A DNA stretch of 64,000 nucleotides from Synaphobranchus kaupii (Eukaryota > Chordata > Actinopteri > Anguilliformes > Synaphobranchidae), in assembly GCA_029718625.1 (NCBI GenBank), contig CM056379.1:67884670-67948669 (forward strand), given 5' to 3'. Shown here piece after piece: positions 33,933 through 46,565 of this stretch. Numbering within the stretch: position 1 is the first letter of the stretch; the number at the start of each line of letters is the position of its first letter. The position numbers were made by a program, and so were the translations under genes. The notes below the pieces were generated by a model. That model was not told the DNA's origin, did not search any database, and saw only the letters and a list, made by a program, of their open reading frames with translations.

Positions 33933-33936
33933 TTAA

Positions 33937-34391
33937 GACTGCTAAGTTAGCCATGAATTAATTTACAATGAAACTTGTAACTCCGCTAAATTGAGTCATA
34001 GCCACGACATTAAAACTTCTCGAAACATAATCTAATTTTGGTCAAAATTGCAAAAACATGAACATTGTCCAGTCATAATCATTTAACTGTTTACTAGGTT
34101 AACTAACGTTAGATAGCCTAGTTGTTAGGTATCTTGTGGGCTACGTCTTCGTGGTTCATTGTCATAAAGTGCATTTTTAGATCATAATCCTCCGCTACTT
34201 GCTTTTCCAATGGCCTCAGAAATCGAGAGAATAGCAGAGGGAGAAAGAAAATGTGATTTCTGCTATTACATTCATTAGCTATGTTGGAAAATGTTTGGAG
34301 GGCAAATGTATTCGACTAGATTTCCTGTATCATAACCTTATACGGCCGTATACCTTTGAAAAGGTGGAAAACCTGTATTTTCTTCACAGGT
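33937..34391. other. no gene recognised
   Basis: AT-rich text with AACGTTAG motifs, running into the truncated 5' end of an L2 LINE. Confidence 0.4.
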
Positions 34392-35448
34392 TTTCACACA
34401 TCGTCCACCAGAACAACCTGCTTGACCCTCATCAGTCCGGCTTCAGAACCGGGCACTCTACTGAAACTGCGCTCCTGGTTGTGACTGAGGCACTCGCCAC
34501 TGCTAGAGCCTCTTCCCTCTCCTCTGTCCTGATTCTCCTTGACCTGTCTGCAGCGTTCGACCACAAACTTCTGATCTCCACACTGGCTGAGATGGGCATC
34601 TCTGGAACTGCTCTCTTGGTTTACATCCTAACTCACAGATAGATCCTACCAAGACTCCTGGAAGGGCTCTGTCTCTGCACCTCTTCCACTTTTTACAGGA
34701 GTCCCACAGGGATCTGTACTGGGTCCTCTGCTGTTCTCCATTTACACAAAGTCTCTAGGTTTGGTTATTAATTCACATGGCTTCTCTTACCATAGTTATG
34801 CTGATAACACTCAGCTCTTCCTCTCTTTCCCTCCCTCTACCCCACAGGTTAAGGAGTGGATATCTGCTTGCCTGACTGACACCTGTAGACACCTATCTGC
34901 TGAACCTGTAGGTTCCTCCTGTACAACATCAGGATTCAGCCGTATCTGACCACCTACTCCACCCAGCTTCTTGTCCAGACCATGGTCACCTCAGGTCTGG
35001 ACTACTGCAACTCCCTTCTTGCAAGCCTACCAGCCTGAAGCCATTCTGCCCCTACAACTGGTCCAGAAAGGGGCTGCTCGGCTTGTGTTCAACCTCCCGA
35101 AGTTCTCACACGTCACCCCCTGCTGAGGTCACTCCACTGGCTGCCGGTCGCGGCCAGCATCAGGTTCAAATTTCTGACCCCGGCCTACACTGCAGCCAAA
35201 AGGTCAGGCCCCTCCTACCTACAGGACTTAATCCAGCACTACGCTCCTCCTTGACCACTTCTGCTGCAGGGCGACTTGCACTTCCCTCCCTCCATGTTAA
35301 CGGCTCTGGCTCATCCCGACTGCGGAGCTTTTCCACCCTAGCTCCCCAGTGGTGGAACGAACTCCCCACTCCGCTGCGCTCAGCTGAAACACTGTCTGTT
35401 TTCCATCGTGGTCTGAAAACGCACTTTTTCAGACTCCACCTTGACTAA
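34392..35448 (+). pseudogene. L2-type LINE reverse transcriptase, decayed
   Basis: Reads HQSGFRTGHSTETALLVVTEAL, LILLDLSAAFDHKLLIS (motif A; the usual D-x-V-D-H is damaged), [16 protein letters not shown] (about 34690), and [13 protein letters not shown] at about 34797, where the second catalytic Asp is now Asn. The tail AARLVFNLPKFSHVTPLLRSLHWLPV and FRLHLD ends at TAA 35446-35448. Frame changes occur near 34640, 34760 and 34960, and about 300 bp between motif C and the tail look deleted. Confidence 0.82.
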
Positions 35449-35551
35449 ACTACCTACCTAGCGCCAATTATATATAATTAATTTGCTTTTTGTCTATTTA
35501 ACTTGTGTTTTTTGCTATTTTATAGGTCAGAAAGTCGGCTATACAGTGTAC

Positions 35552-36094
35552 TACACTGCCTGGCCAAACAAAAAGTTGCAGTTGCACCAGTCATGCATAG
35601 TGCCCACTGTACAAGCCTCTGGAGGCAGTGTTATGATCTGGGGTTGCTTCAATTGGTCAGGTCTAGGCTCAGCAACGTTATGCAGCAATAAAATGAAGTC
35701 AGCTGAGTACCTGAATGTACTGAATGACCAGGTTATCCCATAAATGGGTATATTCCAGGACGACAATGCCAAGATTCATCGGGCTCAAATTGTGAAAGAG
35801 TGGTTCAGGGAGCATGATCTTTTTCACACATGAATTGGCCACCAGAGTCCTGACCTTAACCCCATTGAAAGTCTTTGGGATGTGCTGGAGAAGACTTCAC
35901 GGAGTGGTTCGACTCTCCCATCGTCAATACAAGATCTCGGCAAAAAATGAATGCAAGTCTGGACGGAAATAAATGTTGTGACGTTGCATAAGGTTGTCGA
36001 AACAATGCCACGACGAATGCGCGCCACAATCAAAGCTAAAGGCGGTCCAACAAAATATTACAGTGTGCGACTTTTTTTTTGGCCGGGCAGTGTA
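35552..36094 (+). mobile_element. Tc1-like element, internally deleted
   Basis: TA-CACTGCCTGGCCAAA at 35552 and the inverted GGCCGGGCAGTG-TA ending 36094. It keeps the C-terminal half of a transposase: GGSVMIWGCFNW, FQDDNAKIHRAQ (second Asp), [15 protein letters not shown] (Glu), with stops between. The N-terminal DNA-binding half and first Asp are gone. Confidence 0.85.
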
Positions 36095-36244
36095 TATTCT
36101 ATGTTCATTACTAGGGATAGCTCCTACTTTATGAGAAAGGTGTGCTTTGTCGGATCTGCTTTGTAGTCGCGTAAGTTCAATATGCACTTATTGTACGTCG
36201 CTTTGGATAAAAGCGTCTGCCAAATAATTGTAGTGTAATGTAAT

Positions 36245-37114
36245 CGTGAAAAACATTACTATCTGGTGAAAATTTTGCTCATTCCAGAATCACATTCCCG
36301 AAGACCAAATCTACCATTCACCTAAATTTCTAAATTCAAATTGTGGTGTAAATATGTGAAATTTTGGGACTCGTTCATCTTCCAAAGTCCGCCACACATA
36401 AGAAATAACTTTGATTCATCTTAAATGAATGAGTACCAAACAAAACATTTGTGTGTTCAAACATGTGTCATTGATATGGTTTTAAAGATTGAGACCATAC
36501 TTTATCGGTCTCTGTGATAAGTTGCAATATAACGCAATATTGGTGCTCTACTGTTATAAAGTATTCTTGTTTAATGACAGAAACAGCCCTTCTTTTCTTC
36601 TTCTATTGTCTGAAATCAGTTTTTTTCATCTTCCATAGAGTGGAAACAATGTAACAGGCACTGAGCCTCATGGATACTGTAGTATTTGAAATACCGAACT
36701 AACAAAAAAATCTAAAATAATTCCTCTAGTGGTGCAGTCTACGTGATACGCAGGCATACACCGTATGCCCACTAGGATTTTCCATATGCCCATTACAAAA
36801 TGAAATGATCAGTAATGCGTAACTCATTTTTAACCGTTTGACACTTACCGTGTTACAGCGCTAGAGTGGTCCCTGAAGTGTACGGTCACACCTGTGTGAC
36901 TAGGACACAATATTCAAATGTCTGTTTATGAATTACGTAACAATAAGCCTTTGGGTTATTCTAGGACAAAACACACTTATGTTCCACAAAAACATTGCAC
37001 CAAATAAACATCTTTACAACGCCAGATCTGAGCATTTATTTGTTTATGTAGACGTTCACACTTTCTCAGAAGTTAAGTTAGCAACTTAGCAATTTACACT
37101 GAAAAAAATACGGC
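36245..37114. other. no gene recognised
   Basis: AT-rich, no frame or repeat structure that I can name. Confidence 0.4.
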
Positions 37115-37277
37115 TGTAGTTCACAAAGCAGGATTAATTTACTGAGTTAGTTGGATAACTGCACTGTGTAAAATCTGGAACAGCTCTTTTTGCTTCAGCC
37201 CATGTTCCAGATTTGGGAGGGTTCGGGTTTTACTCAGTTCAGTTATCCAGCTAAATCAGTGATCCTGCTTTGTGAAA
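37115..37277. mobile_element. hairpin MITE (TTCACAAAGCAGGAT ends)
   Basis: TTCACAAAGCAGGAT (37116) and ATCCTGCTTTGTGAA (to 37277) are inverted, as are GTTAGTTGGATAACTG and AGTTATCCAGCTAA. A short imperfect palindrome of a type common in fish. Confidence 0.75.
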
Positions 37278-37296
37278 TACCCTGAGGCTTTACAGT

Positions 37297-37645
37297 TACA
37301 GTGCATCCGGAAAGTATTCACAGCGCTTCACTTTTTCCACATTTTGTTCTGTTACAGCCTTATTCCAAAATTGATTAAATTCATTTTTTCCCTCAAAATT
37401 CTACACACAACACCCCATAATGACAATGTGAAAAAAGTTTTTTTGAGATTTTTGCAAATTTATTAAAAATAAAAAACTAAAATGTCTCATTTACATAAGT
37501 ATTCATACCCTTTGCTTTAACGTATTTTTAAAGTATCATATTTCATATTTGGTCGCATATCCTTTACATGCTGTTACTTCCTGAAGTCTGTGACCATCAA
37601 CATCAAAAAACTGTCGATATCTTATTTTCAGGTACTGTTACAAGC
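37297..37645 (+). mobile_element. Tc1-like terminal segment
   Basis: Starts TACAGTGCATCCGGAAAGTA, a well-known fish Tc1 end, with about 200 bp of the usual terminal repeat (CCCCATAATGACAATGTG). Then come phrases shared with 16020-16110 and 18050-18150. The transposase is replaced by a palindrome. Confidence 0.8.
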
Positions 37646-38089
37646 GATACTATAACCTCTCTGCATTTGAATGGATCTCTATGGAAATTGGGGGGTGAGA
37701 CTAGATTCAGCTGTAAATTACACTGGTACAGTATGGAACACATGGCTAGCTAAATGGCTGTAAGTTATCAAGGGTCTGAGCTATCAAACGAGCCCCAAAC
37801 CATCACTCTGTTGCCAGATATGGAGTAGATGTGGATGGATCACTGCAAGGGTTATTTCTCCGGACTAATTTTCCTATAGAAACAACCCTTAAAGTGATCC
37901 ATCCACATCTACTCCATGTCTGGCAACAGAGTGATGGTTTGGGGCTCGTTTGATAGCTCAGACCCTTGATAACTTACAGCCATTTAGCCAGCCATGTGTT
38001 CCATACTGTACCAGTGTAATTTACAGCTGAATCTAGTCTCACCCCCCAATTTCCATAGAGATCCATTCAAATGCAGAGAGGTTATAGTA
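37646..38089. repeat. 444-bp near-perfect palindrome
   Basis: Arms of about 208 bp (37646-37853 and 37881-38089) fold on each other with a 27-bp centre. A few mismatches only, for example CTAGCTAAATGG against the complement of CCATTTAGCCAG. A worn relative lies at 18147-18395, again next to a Tc1 segment. Confidence 0.85.
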
Positions 38090-41022
38090 TGGGCGGGGTC
38101 AGAGGGAAGATTGTCGCTGATACTTGCTGCAGCCTGCGGAATGGGACAGGGTTGGATATGCTTCCAATCCCTTGAAGCAAGGGAAGGGAACTACAGGAAT
38201 CGGATCCGAACGTTGTGTTTATTAGAAGAACATTTTTTAATACATGTAGGCCTACATTAACTGTAATTTACCTCAGAAAAAACTATTTTACTGTTTTGAA
38301 ATTACATTGTTGTAGAATATGATTTTTATTTTGTGTAAAGCTTGATGGGATGGTTTTATAAAAAAGGAAAAGGAAACTAGTTCAATTTATCTTGCGTTTT
38401 AGAGGCACAACTTTCCTGCCTCGTCTGGTTTGGCTAAAGCCTATTTTTAGTGCAAGCCCCACCCAGTATGGCGATGTGCTTTAAACACATCCTTAACAAC
38501 TAATTGTTATCCCCAATTTGTGTTGTGGTTCTTTGAAGCTATCATTTTGTACCACTTATCACACCTCATCTCAAGAAGAAATTGTACATTTTGCCCCATA
38601 TGCAGCCTATCATCCACAAACATGGCATTCATTTCCACAGCTATGCATATGATAACAGGCTATTCATCTCAGTTTCACCAGATGACCCCAGACCCATTGG
38701 TGCTGTTAATATGTGGATCGACAAAAAAAGTCTTACAGCTGAGTAGAGAAGAGGAAAGAAATCGGCCACCAAATCAGTCATCCACTGGCATAACAGGATT
38801 TGTGGGAAGCATTTTGTGAGTTTTTTTTTATGTCCACCTATAGAATATAAAGAACTCCACGCAACACTGCGTTACAAAAAAATAAAGCTTGTATTAATTT
38901 ACGCAAGTTTTATTTTTGGTAGTGCTCTGACGCTAGTGTGGCTAGTTAACACGCGAAGTTCGTCACATCACAGCATCACATCCGTGGTACAAAGTTATAG
39001 GCCTACACGTATAATTTCCCAGTAACAGCACATTATCAATCTTTGTCAAAAATTTGAACGAGAAGTTTATATGAAGCAAACGCCCATTAACAAGAGGTGA
39101 CTTGCATTTGATTTATAGCCTCTTAGGATTACTGTGTTATCATAACTCTTCCAGGCCATAGTTGTTTAAAAATGCTTTGAGTAGCCTAGTTTAGATAGAC
39201 ACTATTCGCTAAATTAATACAGTGGACAGGTAAAGGTAATGTTTTAACATTAGAACGAATGGGAGGGAGCTAACAAAAAAACATTTTAAAAAATCACATT
39301 AGAAACATCCGATTGAATAATTTATTGCCTTAATCATTACAACAGAATTTCTCATTTCATATTGTGGTGTTTTTTGACTCCCCTGCAGATCTCAACCCCC
39401 CTTTGCTTGGCCGGGTCATGCTAGCTTGAGACAACAACTTTAAACGTTGAAAATGTAGTTTAAAATGAAATATGTTATGATTTTTTCACAGTTAAACACA
39501 TGACAGTAGCTGAAAAACAACTGATGAAAAAAACAAAACAATTGTCAAAGCAAGGGGGTTGGGATCTACAGGGGAGTCCAAAAAATGCCACACTGGAACG
39601 AGAAGGTGGGCAGGGTCAGACATCCAACCACACCCCATTCCGCAGACTGCAGCGAGGGGTTATTGCTTTTAAAGGCTATAGATACAGCATTTAACCCCTT
39701 CTAGTGTCTCATATGAAGATTGCATTTCAAAACAACACAGCCGGAAATGCTGCTGTTAGAAGCACACGCCTGTCAACAGGTTGCCAGATTGACTCGTTTC
39801 ATCTGCATTTTGTATACATAGTGTTACTTCATCTGACTGTGAAGAGTGTATTCAGAGACAGAATCAGGCTTAATCATGTCATGTGACTAATATTTTGTGG
39901 TTGGACAAGTAATTAATTCATAAAAAAATTCTGAAATATGTAGCAATGCATTATCTCCATAGATTTAGGTTACTCTATGTGGTGGTGTTTCAAGATTCAT
40001 GTAACCCCAGTGAGCAAAAGCCCGAATTCAGACATCTAGAGGGGTGGAAATCTCAGAATGAAAGGCTATTTCACACGTTTCGAAATAAACGTGTCAATTT
40101 AGGACAGGTTTTACCCGGATATAGCCTGACGGTTAAAAAATGTTCACTTATCCAGATTTAGCCCAGATTTAGTTTTTCACCTAGATGCGAGACGGCTTTT
40201 CACTGACTTTTCTAGGGTAACGTACACAAAAATGTTCACCGGGACTATAGCTAACGAGTTTGCATGCATCTGGTCTCTGCTAGCAATAGGCTATGTAAAT
40301 ACCTTCTTTATTAGATATGTCTAGCTATCCATCTATCTTAGGCAACATAGGTCATAGCCCACAATGGACATATTTATTCATAATGGATAAGTATTTCTTT
40401 GGCTAGGCTATTGTAGTAATGGATTACGTTAGACATAACGTTAGATTGCAAGACGTGTCTTCACCAAGGAGATTATACAGCATGCAACAGAGGTATAATC
40501 AAGAATAATTAATTCATAAGCTACATAACTTAGCTAACGTTCCCAGATAGAATTCTGATATCGGACCACTAACGTTAGTCAATTAGGTCTGACTATGCTA
40601 GTCATTTTTCGTCCAACAATGTGTAGCGGGGCAATGTTAGTAAATAAGCTGGAGGATTGCATCTGGTGAGTTGGCACTGTGGTCTGCGAGTGGAGTGAAG
40701 CTAGCGCCCAGCATTAATGGGTCTTGCAGGAGTTCCTCTCCGGCCATTTTGATGCCTGTAGAACTGCATTGGGGGATCGGCGTACTAACAGTCGGATTTG
40801 CTGTCGAACCAGCAGAACTGAGTCCGATAGATGACCTCTTGCAGATAAACCAATGTGCAAACGGCTAGCAACCCGACAGCATATATTACACTGGGTGCCC
40901 GCTATCTGGGTAGCTAGTTAGCTAACGCTAAAGTTGCTTGCACACTGCCCCAACTTTGAACAACATCCCAACATTCCAATGTTGGCAGTTGTATTTGGAA
41001 TGTTGGGGAAAGTAGGTCAGTG
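38090..41022. other. no gene; one small inverted repeat
   Basis: No frame with family features. GACTCCCCTGCAGATCTCAA (39376) and its inverted relative at about 39555-39580 form a roughly 40-bp inverted pair, and GCAGCCTGCGGAATG (38130) has an inverted relative near 39637. Many AACGTTAGC motifs towards the right. Confidence 0.4.
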
Positions 41023-41026
41023 TTAA

Positions 41027-41414
41027 AGGGGTAATAAACACTAAATCAAATATTTATATATAGCCAAGTATCTTGCCTCCATTTCATAAATCATATATCC
41101 TATTGCTTAAAAAAACTAAAATGTAATTAACCCGTGCCACCGCATTTTGTGTCAAAAAAGAGGCATGCGCAGAAAATGAAACGTTTTTTCTACGCAAGCA
41201 AGTCAACGCCCCCTCTCTCCCTCTTCTTGATTGATGGGTATTCAAACTGCGTTAGCCCTTTAATTTCAAACGGGTTTCCGTTTGAACAGTTTTCATGACA
41301 CGTTACCGAACGGATCTATCGCCACTCCCCCCAACTGTAACTCATACCTCCTCCCCCTCTTTTGAAATTGTGAAGTGGGCGGAGACAGAACAAAACCCGG
41401 TGTTTATTACCCCT
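41027..41414. mobile_element. TTAA-flanked Kolobok-type MITE, 388 bp
   Basis: TTAA at 41023-41026 and 41415-41418. Ends AGGGGTAATAAACAC and GTGTTTATTACCCCT are perfectly inverted. Non-coding. Confidence 0.88.
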
Positions 41415-41776
41415 TTAAGCCCAGTCTACATCAAACAGCCGACTTGAGAAGAGACGGGAGAAATCTTCAGAACGTCCAAATTAAAATCTCAGAACGTCCA
41501 AGTAAAAACTAGGCAGACCACATGAAAGCGCCAAGTAAACAAATAAACTAATGTTTCCATGACAATGACTCCGTGCACTTGACTGTTTGTTTCTTCTTAC
41601 TAGTGACCTTTCTATGTGTATTTTGTTTCTAGCTAACATATTATTATTTATTTATTGGCCTATTTGGTACCGAGTGGTCTAAATATAACGTAGCTATCCT
41701 GTTAATAACGTTGGCTTGACATGTCACTTTTTTAAGCTACATTACGTTTTTTACAGTAGCTAGCTTCGTTAACGTT

Positions 41777-42081
41777 ATGTCTGACAGTGACAGCGATGCG
41801 GTTGCGGCACTATTCGCCGTACAGCTAGTGAAGAGGAGACGACAAAGACGGCGAAAAAAGGAGAGGACAATATGGACCCGCAGTTGGATACTGCAGCGCC
41901 AGACCCAGGGTGCATATTCCAACGTGTGCAGGGAATTGGAGGCAGATGATTTCCTTTCCTGCCCAATTTCGTCAATTGGAGCAGCTCATAACACCGATTA
42001 TTCAAAGAGAAAACACTAACTTCAGGGATTGCATTTCACTGGGGGAGAGACTTATGATAAACCTGCGCTTCTTGGAAACAG
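41777..42081 (+). pseudogene. Harbinger-type transposase, first exon
   Basis: MSDSDSDAVAALFAVQLVKRRRQRRRKKERTIW then RSWILQRQTQGAYSNVCREL, a pattern of HARBI1-type transposases (basic stretch, W.R.W...R...GAY..L..EL). After a one-base shift near 41950 it continues FPAQFRQLEQLITPIIQREN and INLRFLETG, then an AG|GTGAGA splice donor at 42081/42082. The catalytic exons are not nearby; the closest candidate on this strand is at 53978, about 12 kb away and beyond several insertions. Confidence 0.65.
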
Positions 42082-42104
42082 GTGAGATACTCATGACTAA
42101 CCAC

Positions 42105-42596
42105 TAGGGCAGTGGTTCTCAACACTGGTCCAGGAGTACCCCTTTTGTTTTCATACTTGCATTTATTGTCGATAAATATACGTACATATCAGCACATAAC
42201 TAGCACTGAACCAGCAGGGTAGTACATTTTTTAAATGATTTTTTTATAAATATCACAATAACAACATAACAAATTAACAAATCTAATCTGAATATATTAT
42301 TTGTAAAATATATATATTTATAAAAAAATACTATTTATATAAAAATTTATCAAAATGTATAAATATCTCAATAACAACATAAGTAACTCCAATCTGTCTA
42401 TCTAAAAGAGTGCCTAATGTACATGCAAAACCTGTGAACTATCACTCCCCTGTGAATGGCTGGTAAGCAGCAGATTGCTGGAAATGTGCATGCACAGGAA
42501 GTGCATGGTTAGTGCGGTCCCTCACAGTGGCATGATAGCAGGCCTGCTCCAGCTGATGCTCTAAACAAAGTTAATTTGTGTTCAATATTCTTACAT
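42105..42596. other. possible hAT-like end, otherwise AT-rich
   Basis: CAGTGGTTCTCAACACTGG at about 42112 is a common hAT or fish-repeat start; I cannot find its partner. The rest is AT-rich with a TATATA patch. Confidence 0.35.
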
Positions 42597-42597
42597 T

Positions 42598-45500
42598 ATA
42601 CCATGGCTTGGCTAAATACTTGATTCTGATTGGCTGGAGGGTGGGCATTTATTTTGTTAAACCGCCCGGCAATGAAGTAGCGCCGGCAACATTTTAATCA
42701 CCGTTCTAAATTAATACGCCGTCTACTTATCTGCTGCCAGCGCCATTAGAGTCGACACTTTTATGAATGGTATCCATAGCAACACCAACAGCTGATTAAT
42801 AAAGCCGGCAAATAACACTAAATCCGCTGATTTGAAAAGTTTGTCTTCGCCAAATATCTTAGTTACAACAACTTTAATCTAGCAAAGAGGTTTTGTGGTT
42901 AGAGGTGCAGTATTTATTCAGTTTGCAAATATGAACGTAACATAGTAGGGCTTTACCTAATGTAATGTAACACTGACGTGAGCAACGCTGGTTGCGAATG
43001 TGAACAAGTTACTTCACAAAGCACGTTAATCTGTATATTAAAAAAACATTTTATCCAGCGAAATGTCTTAGATATGACAAGTTACAACTAACAGTAACAA
43101 ACTCTGTATCTACAGTAGGCTATTTTTTTCAGATGTTCCCATCTCATGATGCAGATAGTGAAATGCAATTTCCTTAGCTAGCCTGGGCTGTTTAAAATAG
43201 GCTGCGTGACCAAAGCATTTTTAAAAAGCAAGACGGAGAGAGGGAGGTAAATTGAGTTGCGGTTTCATGCACTTTTCTTAAATAATGTAACTAATGACAA
43301 AAATAACCAAAATTGGTGCTAATTTTATGGTATAAAGTTGAGAAGGAACTATTTGCTTCCTTATAGAATCAATTGTTTTCAGAACTACCAACGAGAGGTT
43401 TTTGCATAACTACGGACAAAATAGAACTAGTAACGAGAAATAGAATTAGCAACAAGATGTTTTCTGTTCAAATAGAGCTATCAACAAGCAGTTTTGCATG
43501 ACAACGGCAAACTACATGCCAAAATGGCCTCGGAAGGATATTTAAATTTCAGCTGATAAAGTCGATAAAAATCAATAAATATAAATGTGACTATATATAA
43601 TAATTGTTGGTAACCATGGTATAAGCGCAATAATGACATCGGAGCCGGGCATTAACTGTGTAATGCCCGGCTCCTCTGTCATTATTGCTTACTTATACCA
43701 TGGCTTGGATAAATACTCGATTCTGATTGGCTGGAGGGTGGGCATTTATTTCGTTAAAACCGCCCGGCAATGAAGTAGCGCCGGCAACATTTTAATCACC
43801 GTTCTAAATTAATACGCCGTCTACTTATCTGCTGCCACCGCCATTAGAGTCGACACTTTTATGAATGGTATCCATAGCAACACCAACAGCTGATTAATAA
43901 AGCCGGCAAATAACACTAAATCCGCTGATTTGAAAAGTTTGTCTTCGCCAAATATCTTAGTTACAACAACTTTAATCTAGCAAAGAAGTTTTGTGGTTAG
44001 AGGTGCAGTATTTATTCAGTTTGTAAATATGAACGTAACATAGTAGGGCTTTACCTAATGTAATGTAACACTGACGTGAGCAACGCTGGTTGCGAATGTG
44101 AACAAGTTACTTCACAAAGCACGTTAATCTGTATATTAAAAAAACATTTTATCCAGCGAAATGTCTTAGATATGACAAGTTACATCTAACAGTAACAAAC
44201 TCTGTATCTACAGTAGGCTATTTTTTTCCAGATGTTCCCATCTCATGATGCAGATTGTGAAATGCAATTTCCTTAGCTAGCCTGGGCTGTTTAAAATAGG
44301 CTGCGTGACCAAAGCATTTTTAAAAAGCAAGACGGAGAGAGGGAGGTAAATTGAGTTGCGGTTTCATGCACTTTTCTTAAATAATGTAACTAATGACAAA
44401 AATAACCAACATTGGTGCTAATTTTATGGTATAAAGTTGAGAAGGAACTATTTGCTTCCTTATAGAATCAATTGTTTTCAGAACTACCAACGAGAGGTTT
44501 TTGCATAACTACGGACAAAATAGAACTAGTAACGAGAAATAGAATTAGCAACAAGATGTTTTCTGTTCAAATAGAACTATCAACAAGCAGTTTTGCATGA
44601 CAACGGCAAACTACATGCCAAAATGGCCTCGGAAGGATATTTAAATTTCAGCTGATAAAGTCGATAAAAATCAATAAATATAAATGTGACTATATATAAT
44701 AATTGTTGGTAACCATGGTATCAGCGCAATAATGACCTCGGAGCCGGGCATTTAAACTGTGTAATGCCCGGCTCCTCGGTCATTATTGCTTACTTATACC
44801 ATGGCTTGGATAAATACTCGATTCTGATTGGTCAATGACTGGTCGTTATTCTGTATAACCGGTCAGTCATCCGGGTCACAAGTTTAATCACAGTTCTAAA
44901 TTAATGCGCTGCCTGCCTGGCCAGCTAGTACTATGCAACCTGGGAATGGCAAACATGACCGGTCAATTCAGAGTCCAAGACGTTCTAGAAAATAAGTGGA
45001 ATAAATAAAGTGAATTAATAAAGTAAACGAATGTAGCCTACCTACTTCATTTTCCTCAGTGACTAACGTTACTGTAGCCTACGGCAGACGGCTACTTTGC
45101 CTCGTAGGTATGTTGCAAATAGTAGGCTAGGCTAACTTTGGCTACGATAAACGTTTGTCATTGTTTTTCAGATAATGCAAATGCAATACGTGGCAAAGTA
45201 ACTATATAGCTAGCCATAGTTACATTATCACAGAGTTAGCAAAGCGCATGGTGTTTATGTGCAATGCGTAGCCTAATCTTTTTTTTTTTACTGAGAGCCA
45301 TAAATCCGTCTCTAAGGTAGAAGTTAACGTTGCCGTAGCAACAGCATACATCTGATTTATAAAAATCGGTAAACAACATTAATCTACAGATTTAAAAAAG
45401 TTTGTATTCGGCAGATATCTTAGTTACAACTACTTCAATCTAGCAAAACATTTTTGTGGTTAGAAGTGCTGTATTTATTCAGTTGAAAATACGAATTTAT

Positions 45501-46252
45501 CGTAGTAGGAATTTGCATGTAAATTGACGTCGGCAACACGCTGACTGCTTGTGAATGCAAGATAGGCTACTTTACAAAGCATGTTAATCTGTAGCCTATA
45601 GGCTATATGTAGAAAACTTTTTATCCAGCGAAAATTCTTCGGTAAGTTACATCTAACAAACTCCGTTGTATTTTTTAGATGGTCCCATAGGACATCATGA
45701 TGCGAATCTGCTACACACTGCGTGACCAAACCATTTTTAAAAAGCAAGAGAGGGAGGTAATGTTGAATCTGATTGAGTTATGGTTTAAATTTTCTTAAAT
45801 AATGTCATGACAAAAATAACCAAAATTGGTGCCAATTGTACGTTATAACCGAGAAGGAACTATTTCCCCCCCCGATAGAATCAATTATTTTCAGAACTAA
45901 CGACGAGAGGGTTTGCATAGCAACGCACTTAAATAGAACTAGTAACGAGAAATAGAATTAGCAACGAGATGTTTTCTGTTCAATTAGAACTACCAACCAG
46001 CTGTTTTGCATGACAACGCAAAAACAACAAGCCCAAAGAGCTGCGGAAGTATATTTAAATTTCAGCTGATTAAATCGATAAAAATCTATAAATATGAAAG
46101 TAACTATATAATCATTGTTGGTAACCATGGTATAAGCGTAATAATCAACTCCGAGGTGTGCGTTACACGGTTTTAATCGCACTCCGCGTTTACTACCTCC
46201 GCGTCGGGCATTTAAACTGTGTAATGCCCGGCTCCGAGGTCATTATTGCTTA
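42598..46252 (+). repeat. tandem array of three 1.1-1.5 kb units with hairpin junctions
   Basis: ATACCATGGCTTGG starts units at 42598, 43695 and 44796. Units 1 and 2 (1097 and 1101 bp) are nearly identical; unit 3 (about 1457 bp) is diverged. Each junction is a palindrome built on CCATGGTATAAGC..AATGACCTCGGAGCCGGGC and its complement (43614-43703 and 44713-44804). The third end repeats the GCCGGGC hairpin at 46206-46240. No protein recognised. It may be a transposon with CCATGGTAT termini that duplicated in tandem. Confidence 0.8.
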
Positions 46253-46253
46253 C

Positions 46254-46544
46254 GAATACAACAATATCATCATCAGGGACTTTTTGGCTATTAATTAGAT
46301 TTTTTATTTTAAAATAGTTGCTCACATCACTGAGGACCTCATTCTCCTGTATTTCAGCTTGAGAAATCTTTTGCTTCCCTCTTGCTGAAGAGGCCTTTAG
46401 CTGAGGAACGGTTCTTTCTTCTCTGCCGTTCCGGTCTTCACTGCCATTCAGGACCTCTCTGCCCTTCAGGTCTCTGTCTCCTTCTTCCTCCTCCTCCTCC
46501 TCCATTTCTTCATTCTCCTCCCTCTCATTTTCTGTTGTGTCATC
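46254..46544 (-). pseudogene. acidic spliced exon, possibly last exon of the MADF-like gene
   Basis: An acceptor (TTTATATTCACAG, complement of 46545-46557) opens GAT GAC ACA ACA, coding DDTTENEREENEEMEEEEEEEGD, then RGKQKISQAEIQENEVLSDVSNYFKIKN. The exon 54821-55002 ends ..NVDDT in phase 0 and this one begins in phase 0, so they could join. The frame runs into the tandem array at 46252, which probably truncated it. I cannot name a domain; the MADF link rests on splice phase and strand only. Confidence 0.35.
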
Positions 46545-46565
46545 CTGTGAATATAAATAATACAT

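Larger units (their letters stand above)
34392..36244 (+). mobile_element. L2-type LINE, 5' truncated, with deleted Tc1 in its 3' UTR
   Basis: RT and C-terminal coding relics (34392-35448) are followed by a 3' UTR that ends TATGCACTTATTGTACGTCG..TAAAAGCGTCTGCC and (TGTAA)n, the usual fish L2 end. A Tc1 copy lies at 35552-36094. Confidence 0.8.

Noticed and set aside
40671..40868. 65-codon frame as a small gene
   Set aside because: No motif, no splice or polyadenylation context.
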